Shown here one piece after another: positions 15,577-24,395 of a stretch of 35,186 bases of DNA; the stretch's first letter is position 1, and each line of letters opens with the position of its first letter. Both the position numbers and the translations under genes were made by a program. The stretch covers positions 1 to 35,186 of the forward strand of contig CALWEL010000013.1 of NCBI GenBank assembly GCA_944377305.1, in the 5' to 3' direction. The stretch comes from an uncultured Clostridia bacterium (GTDB taxonomy: Bacteria; Bacillota; Clostridia; Christensenellales; UBA1242). The notes beneath the pieces were generated by a model. That model searched no databases, was not told where the DNA came from, and worked only from the letters and a program-made list of their open reading frames with translations.

Positions 15577-16359
15577 ATGGCATTACTTGCTGATTATCAT
15601 ACTCATACCAAATATTCACGCAATCATCACGGCAAAGGTACTATTGACGAAAATGTGCGCTCTGCCTATGAAAAAGGACTTCGTCAAATAGCCATCACAG
15701 ATCACGGTTTTAATCAGAAAATGTATGGCGTGAGGCGAAAAGATATCCCTCAGGTCAAGAAAGATATTGAAGAAGCCAAAGAGCACTACCCTATTGATGT
15801 CCTATTGGGAGTTGAGGCGAATCTTATCTCAAGCAAAGGTGATATTGATATCATAGATTCCGATTATGATGATTTAGATATATTATTATGTGGATTCCAT
15901 AGGTTGGTGAAATCCACTAGTGCCCGTGAGCAATTTGGTTTTGTATTGAAAAATATTTTTTGCGAACTTTTTCACCATACTAGCAAAAAACAACGTGAAA
16001 AAAACACAAACGCATACATCAATGCAATGCGTAAATATAGAATTGACATTATAACTCACTTGAATCACGCCTGCAAGGTTGACGTAGAAAAAGTGGCTCG
16101 AGTGGCAAAAGAAACGAACACTCTCATCGAACTGAACGGTAAGCGTCTAGGAATGAGTGATGAAGAAATTATGACTTGCTATAAACTCGGATGCAAGTTT
16201 GTGATCAATTCAGATGCTCACTCCCCTAATCGCGTAGGAGATTGTCATCTTGGTCTTCAAGCCGCTTTGAGATTGAGGTTGCCAGACAATGTAATCGTAA
16301 ACTACAACGATTTGCCAACTTTCAAAAAACAAAAAGAGCAAAAGAAAAGGAGTTCATAA
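15577..16359 (+). CDS. PHP-domain phosphoesterase (YcdX-like)
   Basis: A 260-residue metal-dependent phosphoesterase of the polymerase-and-histidinol-phosphatase superfamily. Visible metal-ligand motifs are DYHTHTKYS (6-14), ITDHGF (about 47-52), LLGVEAN (about 80-86), CGFHR (about 107-111), THLNHAC (about 165-171) and INSDAHSPNRVGD (about 210-222). The substrate is unknown. It is not the histidinol phosphatase of a his operon; no such genes are nearby. The ATG at 15577 follows AGGAGG and lies after the promoter; frames starting earlier overlap the promoter. whiA begins 3 nt after its stop, and its 3' end carries the whiA ribosome-binding site. Confidence 0.88.
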   Translation: MALLADYHTHTKYSRNHHGKGTIDENVRSAYEKGLRQIAITDHGFNQKMYGVRRKDIPQVKKDIEEAKEHYPIDVLLGVEANLISSKGDIDIIDSDYDDLDILLCGFHRLVKSTSAREQFGFVLKNIFCELFHHTSKKQREKNTNAYINAMRKYRIDIITHLNHACKVDVEKVARVAKETNTLIELNGKRLGMSDEEIMTCYKLGCKFVINSDAHSPNRVGDCHLGLQAALRLRLPDNVIVNYNDLPTFKKQKEQKKRSS

Positions 16360-16362
16360 CAG

Positions 16363-17253
16363 ATGTACGACTGCAAAACAAAAATTTTATCTAGCATACC
16401 TGACAACACGTGTTGCAGTCTGGCTTTCATTAATGTAGTCCTATTTTCATCCTCACATATTGATACAAAAAATTCAAGCATTTTAATCAACTCGACACCT
16501 GAAATTCTAGATAAAGTGAAAAATATCATATCTAATTTCTACCCCAATATTGATATAAATATTTGGGACGATTTTTTGCTGTTGAAAGGAAATATTTATA
16601 ATTTACTGCTTGATTGCAATATTAATGAAACTGGACAATCTGATCCTAGTATGTTTTCAAACACCTGTGACAAACTGACAATTTTGAAAACTATCTTTTT
16701 GACAAACGGAAATTTTTACTACAATCAGGATAACAGTAAAAATTCGAAAGGATACAATTTTGAAATCATTGTGAAAGACGAAAAGTTCTCGGATTTTATT
16801 TTAAATTTGTTTTCAGAATTTGAGTTTAGGTTGAAAAAGACGAGACGTACCAATTATTTCGTGATTTACACGAAAAACAGCAATACGATTTGTGATATAT
16901 TTGTGAAATTTTCAGATGTAAAAACTGCATTAGATATTCAGAGCAATCTGGCGATGCGAGAGATGAGAAATAGTGCCAATAGGCAGAACAATTGTTTTGA
17001 ATCAAATCTAGATAAGACAATCGACGCGAGTGCTTCGCAACTGAACGCTATTAATTATATCATAGATAACTTTTCACTAGATATTTTGGATGAAAAATTA
17101 AAAGAGGTTGCTCTAGCGCGCATTGCCAACCCAGACGTGTCGCTAAATGATTTGAAAACATTACTTGGCGGAAAAATTAGTAGAGCAGGCATCAAATATC
17201 GTCTGGATAAAATCATATCAATATACAAAAAATTGAAGGGAGAGGAAAAATGA
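16363..17253 (+). CDS. whiA: DNA-binding protein WhiA
   Basis: WhiA is a conserved Gram-positive protein with a LAGLIDADG-like N-terminal fold and a C-terminal helix-turn-helix; it affects division and chromosome segregation, and sporulation in actinomycetes. The 296 residues are slightly short of the usual 310-320. The C-terminal half is diagnostic: REMRNSANRQNNCFESNLDK, IDASASQLNAINYI, then LDEKLKEVALARIANPDVSL and LLGGKISRAGIKYRLDKI. The N-terminal half is divergent. The ribosome-binding site AAAGGAG lies inside the PHP gene end. The TGA stop overlaps the dnaE ATG (ATGA). rapZ and yvcK, which often precede whiA, are absent here. Confidence 0.92.
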   Translation: MYDCKTKILSSIPDNTCCSLAFINVVLFSSSHIDTKNSSILINSTPEILDKVKNIISNFYPNIDINIWDDFLLLKGNIYNLLLDCNINETGQSDPSMFSNTCDKLTILKTIFLTNGNFYYNQDNSKNSKGYNFEIIVKDEKFSDFILNLFSEFEFRLKKTRRTNYFVIYTKNSNTICDIFVKFSDVKTALDIQSNLAMREMRNSANRQNNCFESNLDKTIDASASQLNAINYIIDNFSLDILDEKLKEVALARIANPDVSLNDLKTLLGGKISRAGIKYRLDKIISIYKKLKGEEK

Positions 17254-20200
17254 AGCCATTTGTACATTTGCACGTGCATACTGAATATTCCCTGCTCGAT
17301 GGTGCGGCAAGGATCAAAAAACTTGTGGAACTAGCAAAACAATACAATATGCCCGCTGTCGCTATGACTGATCACGGCAATATGTATGGCGCTATTCATT
17401 TTTTCAATGCTTGCAAAAAGGCAGGTATTAAACCTATTTTTGGCACTGAATTTTATGTGACAGAAGATTTGACTGTGAAAACGGGAAAATCAAAACTCTC
17501 TCATCTTATCATACTCGCAAAAGATGAGCAGGGATATAAAAATTTGTGTTTGCTCAACTCTATTGCCTTTAGAGACGGATATTATTATAAACCACGAATT
17601 GACTACCCTACTTTGAAGGAACATAGTGCGGGGTTAATCTGTCTTTCTGCCTGTCTAGCGGGTGATATCCCAAAATTGATCTTACAAGAACAGTATAATA
17701 AAGTAGAAGAATTGATTTTGTGGTTCAAGTCTGTATTTGGGGACGATTTTTATCTAGAGATGCAACATAATGGCATCGCCGAACAAGAGATTGTAAACAA
17801 CAAACTTCGTGAGTATTCAAAAAAATTGGGTATTAAGTTGGTTGCTACAAATGATGTACATTATCTTTTCAAAGAAGATGCTGAAATGCAAGATGTTTTG
17901 ATGTGCGTTGCTATGCAAAAATTTGTAGACGATCCTGATAGATTGAAATTCCCAACGGATGAATTGTATTTCAAAACGTATGATCAAATGCTTGAAGACT
18001 TCCCAAACGATGAAGAGGCATTACAAAACACACTTGAAATTGCTGAAAAATGTAACTATAGTTTTGATGAATATGACAAAGGTATATATCACTTCCCTAG
18101 TTATGAACCAGAAGGTGGATATAACGAAACGGACGGAAAAAATCCAAAAGAATACCTTTTGAACCTCGTAGACAAAGGCATAAAGAAAAAATATGGAGAA
18201 TATACAGACCAAATACGCGAACGCCTTGATCGAGAAGTATCCGTCATCGAAAAACAGGGTTTCATTGAATACTTTTTAATTGTATGGGATTATATCAACG
18301 CAGCAAGGAATATGGGTATCTCTGTCGGTCCAGGACGAGGATCGGGAGCAGGATCGCTCGTTGCGTATGCTATGGGAATTACAAATATTGATCCATTAAA
18401 ATATGATTTATATTTTGAGCGTTTTTTGAACACTGAACGCGTATCAGCACCAGATTTTGATATCGACTTTGAAGACGTAAGGCGTGATGAAGTGATTGAA
18501 TATGTCACTAGAAAATATGGCAAAGACAGAGTCATCCGCATCATAACCTTTGGCACAATGAAGGCGAAAAATGCCATCAAAGACGTCGGTAGAGTGCTCC
18601 GTGTACCCTACTCTGTATGCGACAAAATTACTAAAAATATACCTATGTACAAGTCTCCTATTTTGCCAAAATGCTTTGGTTTTCACGTGCCGAAAGAAGG
18701 AGACAAGGATTATGGCACAGTTTATGCTGTGCCCGAACTTGTAGAAATGTATAATTCTGATCCTCAAATCAAGAAAATGGTTGACATCGCTTTAAAAGTA
18801 GAAGATTTCCCACGTCAAAGTTCAATACATCCTTGCGGAGTGATAATAGGCGCAGACGTCCTAGATAAATATGTTCCGTTAAGCCGAAATGCTGATATAA
18901 TCTCTACACAATATGAGGGTGCAGATATGGAAAAATTGGGACATTTGAAAATGGACTTTTTGGGGCTGACCAACTTGACAGATATTAAGGGCGCCATAAA
19001 ACTTATCAAAAAGAATTATGGCGTCGAAATCGACTTTGATAAATGCACTTATGATGATCCTAACGTGTTCAAATTAATTTCAACTGGCAACACTGACGGA
19101 ATATTCCAAATAGAATCTGCTGGCTTTAAGAATTTCTTGAAAGAATTGCAACCTACTTGTATAGAAGATATTGTCGCTGCCGTGTCACTTTATAGACCAG
19201 GACCTATGGCTTATATTCCAGTTTATGTACACAACAAGCACCATCCAGAAGATACCAAATACGATCATCCTCTCCTAGAGCCTATTTTGAATGTGACTTA
19301 TGGTGTTATAGTTTATCAAGAACAAGTTATGAGAATATGTCAAAATCTTGCTGGATTTAGTCTTGGACAGGCAGATATGATCAGACGAGCTATGGGAAAA
19401 AAGAAAATGGAAGAAATGCTAAAGTGGAAAGAAGCTTTTTTGTACGGACGTGAAGCATACACAGATAATCACGGAAAATACAATCCTCCAATTAAAGGTG
19501 CGATCAACAATGGAGTCAGCGAAGAAGTCGCAAACAAAATTTGGAGTGATATGGAAGCGTTTGCATCTTATGCATTCAATAAATCACACGCAGCAGCCTA
19601 CTCTTTTATAACTTATCAAACTGCATATTTAAAAACTTATTATAGATTAGAATTTATCACAGCAATCCTAAATAACAAATTCGCAAAACCTGACAAATTG
19701 AAATATTATATTGCGTATGCTAAACAAGAAAAAATTGACATTCTTCCACCAGATATCAATTTGAGCAATACTTACTTTGATACAGATGGAAAAACAATAC
19801 GATACGGATTGGCAGCATTGAAAAATGTCGGAGTTGGAGTCGTTGAAGAAATTATAAATGAAAGAAATGAAAATGGGCCTTATAAAGATTTGTCAGACTT
19901 TATCTGGAGATCAAGTGCACAGGCATTGAATAAACGTTGTATTGAATCTTTGATCAAGGCAGGTGCTTTTGATTGTTTCAAACGTCCTAGAAGTCACTTG
20001 ATGGCTGTACATAGCATAATGGTGGATCGAGCTCTTGAAAGGAAGAAAAAATCTTTGAATGGACAAATGGATCTATTCGGCGACATAATAGAAGATACAA
20101 ATTTGATAGAAGAAAATGAATACCCAAATATCAACGAATATGTAAATCAAATTAAACTTCAATACGAAAAAGAAATTGCAGGTACATATCTATCTGGTCA

Positions 20201-20882
20201 CCCTCTCGAAGAATATATGAATGTAATAAAAGACTTTACATTTAATTCATCAATGATCCCTAGCGAAAATATTGAAGATGACGATCTTGACAACGAAATG
20301 ATAAATGATTATCCTACAGACGAAGAATTGTATAATGGTCTAAAAAATGGAGATATTGTTACGTGCGGTGGAGTCATCACCGAATTGAAAGTTATCACTA
20401 CGAAATCTGGTTCACGTATGGCATTCGCTACAGTTGAAGATTTAACTGGTAATTTTGAAGTAGTAATCTTCAACAAGGCGTATGAAAAATTTAAAGACAT
20501 ATTGGCAAACGATGTTTTGGTAGCTATCAAAGGTAAATTTTCACTTCGAGACGGAAAGCGTCCCTCTATCACCGCTGATAACATTGAGATATTGACACAT
20601 CAAAATGAAAATAAAGAAGACGAAAAGGTCAATGACATTGAAAAAGAAGTAGAAGTAGCGAAACCAAAAAAATTATGGTTGAAATATAATATCAATGATG
20701 GCATTATGCACGATGCGGTCAAAAAAATATTATCTAGTCATAATGGCACAGATGAGGTATACATTATTGATAAGGCTAGCAGAAAAGCATTTAAAACAAA
20801 CTCTCTCGTCACTATCCGTGAAAGTTTGATTTATGAATTGGAGACGATTATAGACAAATCTGACATCTTGGTTCAAGAATAA
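17250..20882 (+). CDS. dnaE: DNA polymerase III alpha subunit DnaE
   Basis: The 1210-residue replicative polymerase subunit. Order: PHP domain (HLHVHTEYSLLDGAARI at 6-22; TDHGNMYGA; later VATNDVHYLF), palm with GPGRGSGAGS (about 361-370) and the catalytic DFDIDFED (about 401-408), YRPGPM (about 649), helix-hairpin-helix (LAALKNVGVG, about 860-870), an OB-fold near 1030-1120 (DIVTCGGVITELKVITTKSG), and a C-terminal extension after about 1135. The PHP histidines are largely intact, so an exonuclease or pyrophosphatase activity is possible. No DnaQ exonuclease domain is fused. It starts with a GGAGAGG site inside whiA and overlaps its stop by 4 nt. It is the last gene of the operon. Confidence 0.97.
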   Translation: MKPFVHLHVHTEYSLLDGAARIKKLVELAKQYNMPAVAMTDHGNMYGAIHFFNACKKAGIKPIFGTEFYVTEDLTVKTGKSKLSHLIILAKDEQGYKNLCLLNSIAFRDGYYYKPRIDYPTLKEHSAGLICLSACLAGDIPKLILQEQYNKVEELILWFKSVFGDDFYLEMQHNGIAEQEIVNNKLREYSKKLGIKLVATNDVHYLFKEDAEMQDVLMCVAMQKFVDDPDRLKFPTDELYFKTYDQMLEDFPNDEEALQNTLEIAEKCNYSFDEYDKGIYHFPSYEPEGGYNETDGKNPKEYLLNLVDKGIKKKYGEYTDQIRERLDREVSVIEKQGFIEYFLIVWDYINAARNMGISVGPGRGSGAGSLVAYAMGITNIDPLKYDLYFERFLNTERVSAPDFDIDFEDVRRDEVIEYVTRKYGKDRVIRIITFGTMKAKNAIKDVGRVLRVPYSVCDKITKNIPMYKSPILPKCFGFHVPKEGDKDYGTVYAVPELVEMYNSDPQIKKMVDIALKVEDFPRQSSIHPCGVIIGADVLDKYVPLSRNADIISTQYEGADMEKLGHLKMDFLGLTNLTDIKGAIKLIKKNYGVEIDFDKCTYDDPNVFKLISTGNTDGIFQIESAGFKNFLKELQPTCIEDIVAAVSLYRPGPMAYIPVYVHNKHHPEDTKYDHPLLEPILNVTYGVIVYQEQVMRICQNLAGFSLGQADMIRRAMGKKKMEEMLKWKEAFLYGREAYTDNHGKYNPPIKGAINNGVSEEVANKIWSDMEAFASYAFNKSHAAAYSFITYQTAYLKTYYRLEFITAILNNKFAKPDKLKYYIAYAKQEKIDILPPDINLSNTYFDTDGKTIRYGLAALKNVGVGVVEEIINERNENGPYKDLSDFIWRSSAQALNKRCIESLIKAGAFDCFKRPRSHLMAVHSIMVDRALERKKKSLNGQMDLFGDIIEDTNLIEENEYPNINEYVNQIKLQYEKEIAGTYLSGHPLEEYMNVIKDFTFNSSMIPSENIEDDDLDNEMINDYPTDEELYNGLKNGDIVTCGGVITELKVITTKSGSRMAFATVEDLTGNFEVVIFNKAYEKFKDILANDVLVAIKGKFSLRDGKRPSITADNIEILTHQNENKEDEKVNDIEKEVEVAKPKKLWLKYNINDGIMHDAVKKILSSHNGTDEVYIIDKASRKAFKTNSLVTIRESLIYELETIIDKSDILVQE

Positions 20883-20915
20883 AATTCCAAATTAATTTTT
20901 GGGATTTTTTTTTAT
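20883..20915 (+). terminator. Terminator after dnaE
   Basis: AATTCCAAA pairs with TTTGGGATT (one G.U pair) around a short TTAA/TT loop, followed by a run of nine or more T. It starts directly after the dnaE stop codon. Confidence 0.8.
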
Positions 20916-21322
20916 AAAATTTGTTTCAATTATCTAATTCAAAAAGAAGAAAATTTTTATTTATAAAATTGTTCAACAATTTCCAGAAATATTTAACAAA
21001 TCAAAATATTTTATAAATTTAATTTTTAATTAGACTATATAATTATCGTTTTATTAAAATTATTTTTCATATAAATATTAATTTATCATTTTTTTATTTA
21101 AATTTATATATATATTATTTATTGTTTTTATTTTTATATTTTATTTTGTATTCATACCTAATTTTTCAACCTATTAAATCAATTATTATTTTTTCCTTCA
21201 AACTAAAATAATTTATATTTTTAATTAAAATTATGAAAATTTGAGGAAAAATTTGAAAATTTTATAAAATCGACATAATTTTTATATAATTTGTATAACT
21301 TTAATGCAAATTTAAATTTTTT
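20916..21322. other. Extremely AT-rich convergent intergenic region
   Basis: About 400 bp with very few G or C. It lies between the dnaE terminator and the 3' end of the DUF378 gene. I see no gene, RNA or GC-containing hairpin in it. Confidence 0.6.
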
Positions 21323-21577
21323 TTAAAATTCTTCCACCTCGTCTTTTTTCTTATCTTTCTTTTTCTTATAGCCTAATAATTTCAATTTTCCTTTTGAGAA
21401 AATTGTAACTATTAAAATATAAATACTAGCGATTCCTATAATGAAATATATAATTCTGCTAAACACATTTGCTTGCGTACCAAATATGCCCGCAATAAAA
21501 TCATATTGCAATGCTCCAATCATCAACCAATTCAAACCTCCTAAACAGGTCAATACAAAAGCAAATATTCTGAACAT
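21323..21577 (-). CDS. DUF378-family small membrane protein
   Basis: 84 residues with two transmembrane helices (about 4-30 and 38-62). The pattern of a Gly-Gly-Leu-Asn-Trp-Leu motif (CLGGLNWLMIGA) followed by the YFIIGIASIYIL helix is that of DUF378 (YuzA-like) proteins. The last 20 residues are a Lys/Glu tail (KKKKDKKKDEVEEF). Function unknown. A strong AAAGGAG site precedes the ATG. It is separated from the upstream DUF362 gene by a terminator, so it is monocistronic. Confidence 0.88.
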   Translation of the reverse strand: MFRIFAFVLTCLGGLNWLMIGALQYDFIAGIFGTQANVFSRIIYFIIGIASIYILIVTIFSKGKLKLLGYKKKKDKKKDEVEEF

Positions 21578-21634
21578 ATTTTCTCCTTTATCTTAGTTTG
21601 TAATGATGTAAAATTTTTATTCACAATGCATAAC

Positions 21635-21664
21635 AAAAAAGCGGAAAATAATATCCGCTTTTTA
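21635..21664 (-). terminator. Terminator after the DUF362 gene
   Basis: AAAAAGCGGA (21636-21645) / TCCGCTTTTT (21654-21663) around an 8-nt loop, with T6 on the minus side; the plus side also has a T run. It ends the DUF362-ferredoxin transcript about 120 nt past its stop. Confidence 0.88.
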
Positions 21665-21780
21665 TATACCTTAAATTTAATTACATTTATTTGTAAGAAT
21701 TTATAAAAATAATTTTATTATTCATATTTCTTGAATTGAAATTAAATCTATAAATATTATTTTAAAATTTTATTCAGTGT

Positions 21781-22962
21781 CTATTTTGAATCAATCTTTT
21801 CTTGATTAAATTTATTGATCTTTTTATGTAATCTTTTGTATGCTAATGGAGTCTTTAATTTTACAACATTATAAGGACATCCAAGGTAACATTTATTGCA
21901 AAGTATGCATTTTTTATAGTCAATTTCTGCATATAATTCACCATTTTTATCATATCTCATCATTATTGCATTGGTTGGGCAGATTTTACTACAAATGGCA
22001 CAACCCTTACACTTATTTGATTTGATTGTAGGACGCTCTTGATGAGAATAAAAATATGCCTTTTGTTTCCTTTTATTTTTATGAATTTGAGTATCCAAAT
22101 CGTAATCATATAATGCAAAATCATCTAATTTAAAATTCTCAATATCCTCTCCTACAATTTCATAAGGATCATCTATATCTATGAACGCTCTTTCATTTGC
22201 GAGTTTTATTATAGTATTATTATAATCCAATCCTAATATTTTGATTATCGCAGAATCAAGGCTAAATACATTTTCACTCATAGCCAAACAGGAAAGCATC
22301 CTTTGGCTATTCCCTGCTTCTATTGCTACAACTCCATCAATAATATTAAATATCAATTTATCTTTCAATGCGTCAATAATGTCTATTAGATAATTATTGA
22401 AATCTCCGATAGTATTCAATCTATTTAAGACAAGGGTTTTCACTTCTCCTGGCACTAAACCGAACATATTTGCACTCGATCCAAGATACCCTAATTTTTC
22501 ATCTAGCTTAATTTTGCCTAAATTTATAATTACATCTACGTCATTTACAACATCTAAGAGTGTCAAACTCTTGGTTTTTACTCCACTAGGAGTGCTGATA
22601 GAAAATGTCTTAAGATTATGATTCAATTCGCAATCGGATGAATTAGCCACTTCGAGCATCCCTGTTTTGAAATAAACAGAATCTAAATGTGATTGAGTAA
22701 AACTTTTGTACGGGCTATCTGCTATAATGCATTTAGCACCCAAACCGCTCAACACCTCAACTACACCTTGGACTATAGCAGGATGAGAGGTCTCAGCACT
22801 ATCGGGTTGCACACTTTCAGGCAAACAAACTTTCAACAAAACTTTCATCTCAGGTTTGATAATAGTGTCCATTTCGAATCTAGAAAAAGATGATTCAATA
22901 GCTAATTTAATTTTAGAATCATCATAACTATCAAGACTAATCAATGATACCAAATTTTTCAT
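21781..22962 (-). CDS. DUF362 protein with two 4Fe-4S ferredoxin motifs
   Basis: 393 residues. The N-terminal 270 residues resemble DUF362: LLKVCLPESVQPDSAETSHP, VIINLGKIKLD, FGLVPGEVKT and IIDGVVAIEAGNS. In typical members the last motif reads as Asp-Gly-x-x-x-x-Glu-Gly-x-Gly-Pro, so it is altered here. The C-terminus has CKGCAICSKICP (about 318-329) and CILCNKCYLGCP (about 349-360), ligands for two [4Fe-4S] clusters. It is probably a cytoplasmic redox or iron-sulfur protein of unknown role. The second ATG (22962) is preferred over 22968: it sits 6 nt after TAGGAT, which reads either as a -10 hexamer or as an AGGA ribosome-binding site. Confidence 0.85.
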   Translation of the reverse strand: MKNLVSLISLDSYDDSKIKLAIESSFSRFEMDTIIKPEMKVLLKVCLPESVQPDSAETSHPAIVQGVVEVLSGLGAKCIIADSPYKSFTQSHLDSVYFKTGMLEVANSSDCELNHNLKTFSISTPSGVKTKSLTLLDVVNDVDVIINLGKIKLDEKLGYLGSSANMFGLVPGEVKTLVLNRLNTIGDFNNYLIDIIDALKDKLIFNIIDGVVAIEAGNSQRMLSCLAMSENVFSLDSAIIKILGLDYNNTIIKLANERAFIDIDDPYEIVGEDIENFKLDDFALYDYDLDTQIHKNKRKQKAYFYSHQERPTIKSNKCKGCAICSKICPTNAIMMRYDKNGELYAEIDYKKCILCNKCYLGCPYNVVKLKTPLAYKRLHKKINKFNQEKIDSK

Positions 22963-22968
22963 ATCCAT

Positions 22969-22997
22969 ATCCTACTAAAATTTATCATAAAAGTCAA
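22969..22997 (-). promoter_or_regulatory. Candidate promoter of the DUF362 gene
   Basis: TTGACT (22992-22997), a 17-nt spacer and TAGGAT (22969-22974) on the minus strand, 6 nt before the ATG at 22962. The same TAGGAT could be a Shine-Dalgarno, so a leaderless reading is uncertain. Confidence 0.4.
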
Positions 22998-23009
22998 ATA
23001 ATTTATAAA

Positions 23010-23037
23010 TTGTTTGATTTTTTTTGCGTTTTATAAT
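23010..23037 (+). promoter_or_regulatory. Promoter of the small conserved protein gene
   Basis: TATAAT (23032-23037) with TTGTTT (23010-23015) 16 nt upstream. Only 11 nt lie between the -10 and the ATG at 23049, so the leader is about 4 nt and there is no Shine-Dalgarno. Confidence 0.55.
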
Positions 23038-23048
23038 AGAATATCAAT

Positions 23049-23309
23049 ATGATAAAAATTTGGGGAAAAATATTAAGTGGAGATAAAATTATCAAAAGCT
23101 CAACTATATTAGTAGACGAAAAAACTACAACATTTTTTGATATGTTGAAAAATCTTTGTCATTCAATGAACATCCCTACTCCTGTACTTTTGGACAAACA
23201 CGTCTATGATTTCAATCTTTTCAACGTATGTTCTTTTAAACCTGACGATTTTGTAGAATCTGTAATTTTCGATAAATTTGTATTAGAGCATATCAATGAT
23301 GACAACTAA
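23049..23309 (+). CDS. Conserved hypothetical protein, 86 residues
   Basis: A small soluble protein with the pattern GKILSGDKIIKSSTI, then PTPVLLDKHVYDFNLFN and a C-terminal KPDDFVESVIFDKFVLE. I recall short clostridial proteins with the same HVYDFNLFN and DFVESVIFDKFVLE segments, but not a function. No Cys pair, signal or membrane helix. It lies between the divergent DUF362 gene and pfkA, with its own promoter and 76 bp before the pfkA start. Confidence 0.75.
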   Translation: MIKIWGKILSGDKIIKSSTILVDEKTTTFFDMLKNLCHSMNIPTPVLLDKHVYDFNLFNVCSFKPDDFVESVIFDKFVLEHINDDN

Positions 23310-23385
23310 GTATAAATGAACATAATTTATTTTCGAAATTCTTAGCACTAACAATCTTTTTATATAATATAAAATAGAGGTGATT

Positions 23386-24294
23386 ATGATAACAAAAAAT
23401 ATTGCAATATTAACTAGTGGTGGAGATTCTCCAGGTATGAATTCATCCATTTTTGGTGCCTTTACAGCCTGTCAAAATAATGAACTTCATCTTTGGGGCA
23501 TTCTAAACGGATATGATGGATTAATTGATAATAAATTTATTGAAATTGATTATCAACTGCTAGCTGGACGAATAAATCGCGGAGGAAGCATTTTAAAAAG
23601 TGGCAGAAGCAAGCGTTTTTTGAAATCAAACCATTTTAAAACTGCAATATCAAATTTAAAAAAAAATCAAATTGATGCACTTATCATAGTCGGTGGAGAT
23701 GGTAGTCTAAAAGGGGCTATGAAGCTTCGAGATAATGGAATCAAAGTAATTTGCCTTCCTGGGACAATAGACAATGATCTTGACTTTACTTATACCATCG
23801 GATTTGATACTGCTACCAACAATATAGTAAACGCCATTGACAATATCACAGACTCTCTCTCTTCTTTTGGATATGGTGCCGTGATTAAAATTATGGGTAA
23901 TCAGTGTACAGACCTTATCGACACAGTTGCCGATGCTATACACACCAATTTGTTGGTAAAATCAAAAGATTTTGATATCAATTCATTAGTTAAATCGATA
24001 AAAACAAGATACGACGGCAATCACTTGCCACCTATTGTGTTGGTGCTGGAAGAGTCTGCAAATATAGAAGATCTATGTACAGTTTTGCAAGAAAAATGCA
24101 AAATACAATTTCGTCCTCATATATTAGGATATATTCAGCGAGGGGGCACTCCATCTGCATTTGACAGACGTTATGGATTCACTGCTGGCAAAAGTGCAGT
24201 AGAATCAATTTTACGTAAAAAATATAACTGTGCTATTGGTCTAATTGGAGACAGACTGTCATCAAAAGAGATTGAAAACTGTTTCAAATTTTAA
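23386..24294 (+). CDS. pfkA: Phosphofructokinase-family protein, divergent
   Basis: 302 residues, slightly shorter than the usual 320. The ATP-PFK core is present: ILTSGGDSPGMN (7-18), GGDGSLKGAM (about 104-113), PGTIDND with both catalytic Asp, TIGFDTATN and LGYIQRGGTPSAFDRR. Several sugar-phosphate contacts known from Escherichia coli PfkA are changed. The MGR motif reads MGN, the Arg162 region is SSFGYGAV, and the LGHIQRGG histidine is Tyr. It may be a slow or altered-specificity enzyme, or a regulatory paralogue. It follows dnaE-type genes as in other Clostridia, with DUF378 and DUF362 genes between. The ATG at 23386 follows AGAGGTG; a GTG at 23380 is part of that site. A TATAAT lies at 23363-23368. 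Confidence 0.85.
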   Translation: MITKNIAILTSGGDSPGMNSSIFGAFTACQNNELHLWGILNGYDGLIDNKFIEIDYQLLAGRINRGGSILKSGRSKRFLKSNHFKTAISNLKKNQIDALIIVGGDGSLKGAMKLRDNGIKVICLPGTIDNDLDFTYTIGFDTATNNIVNAIDNITDSLSSFGYGAVIKIMGNQCTDLIDTVADAIHTNLLVKSKDFDINSLVKSIKTRYDGNHLPPIVLVLEESANIEDLCTVLQEKCKIQFRPHILGYIQRGGTPSAFDRRYGFTAGKSAVESILRKKYNCAIGLIGDRLSSKEIENCFKF

Positions 24295-24303
24295 CAAAAT
24301 CTC

Positions 24304-24333
24304 TTGACACTGAATAAAATAAAATGATATAAT
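24304..24333 (+). promoter_or_regulatory. greA promoter
   Basis: TTGACA (24304-24309), an 18-nt spacer and TATAAT (24328-24333). The start is expected near 24340, giving a leader of about 55 nt that begins with a hairpin. Confidence 0.85.
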
Positions 24334-24342
24334 TCAAGATAT

Positions 24343-24370
24343 TAGTTGCGATAGACTGCTATTGCAACTA
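24343..24370 (+). promoter_or_regulatory. 5' leader hairpin of greA
   Basis: TAGTTGCGATAG (24343-24354) pairs with CTATTGCAACTA (24359-24370) over 12 bp including one G.U pair, with a 4-nt loop. It starts about 3 nt after the predicted transcription start and is followed by TTATTT, a weak U-tract. It could stabilise the mRNA end or act as an attenuator. Confidence 0.6.
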
Positions 24371-24395
24371 TTATTTAATCGAATGGAGAGACTAT

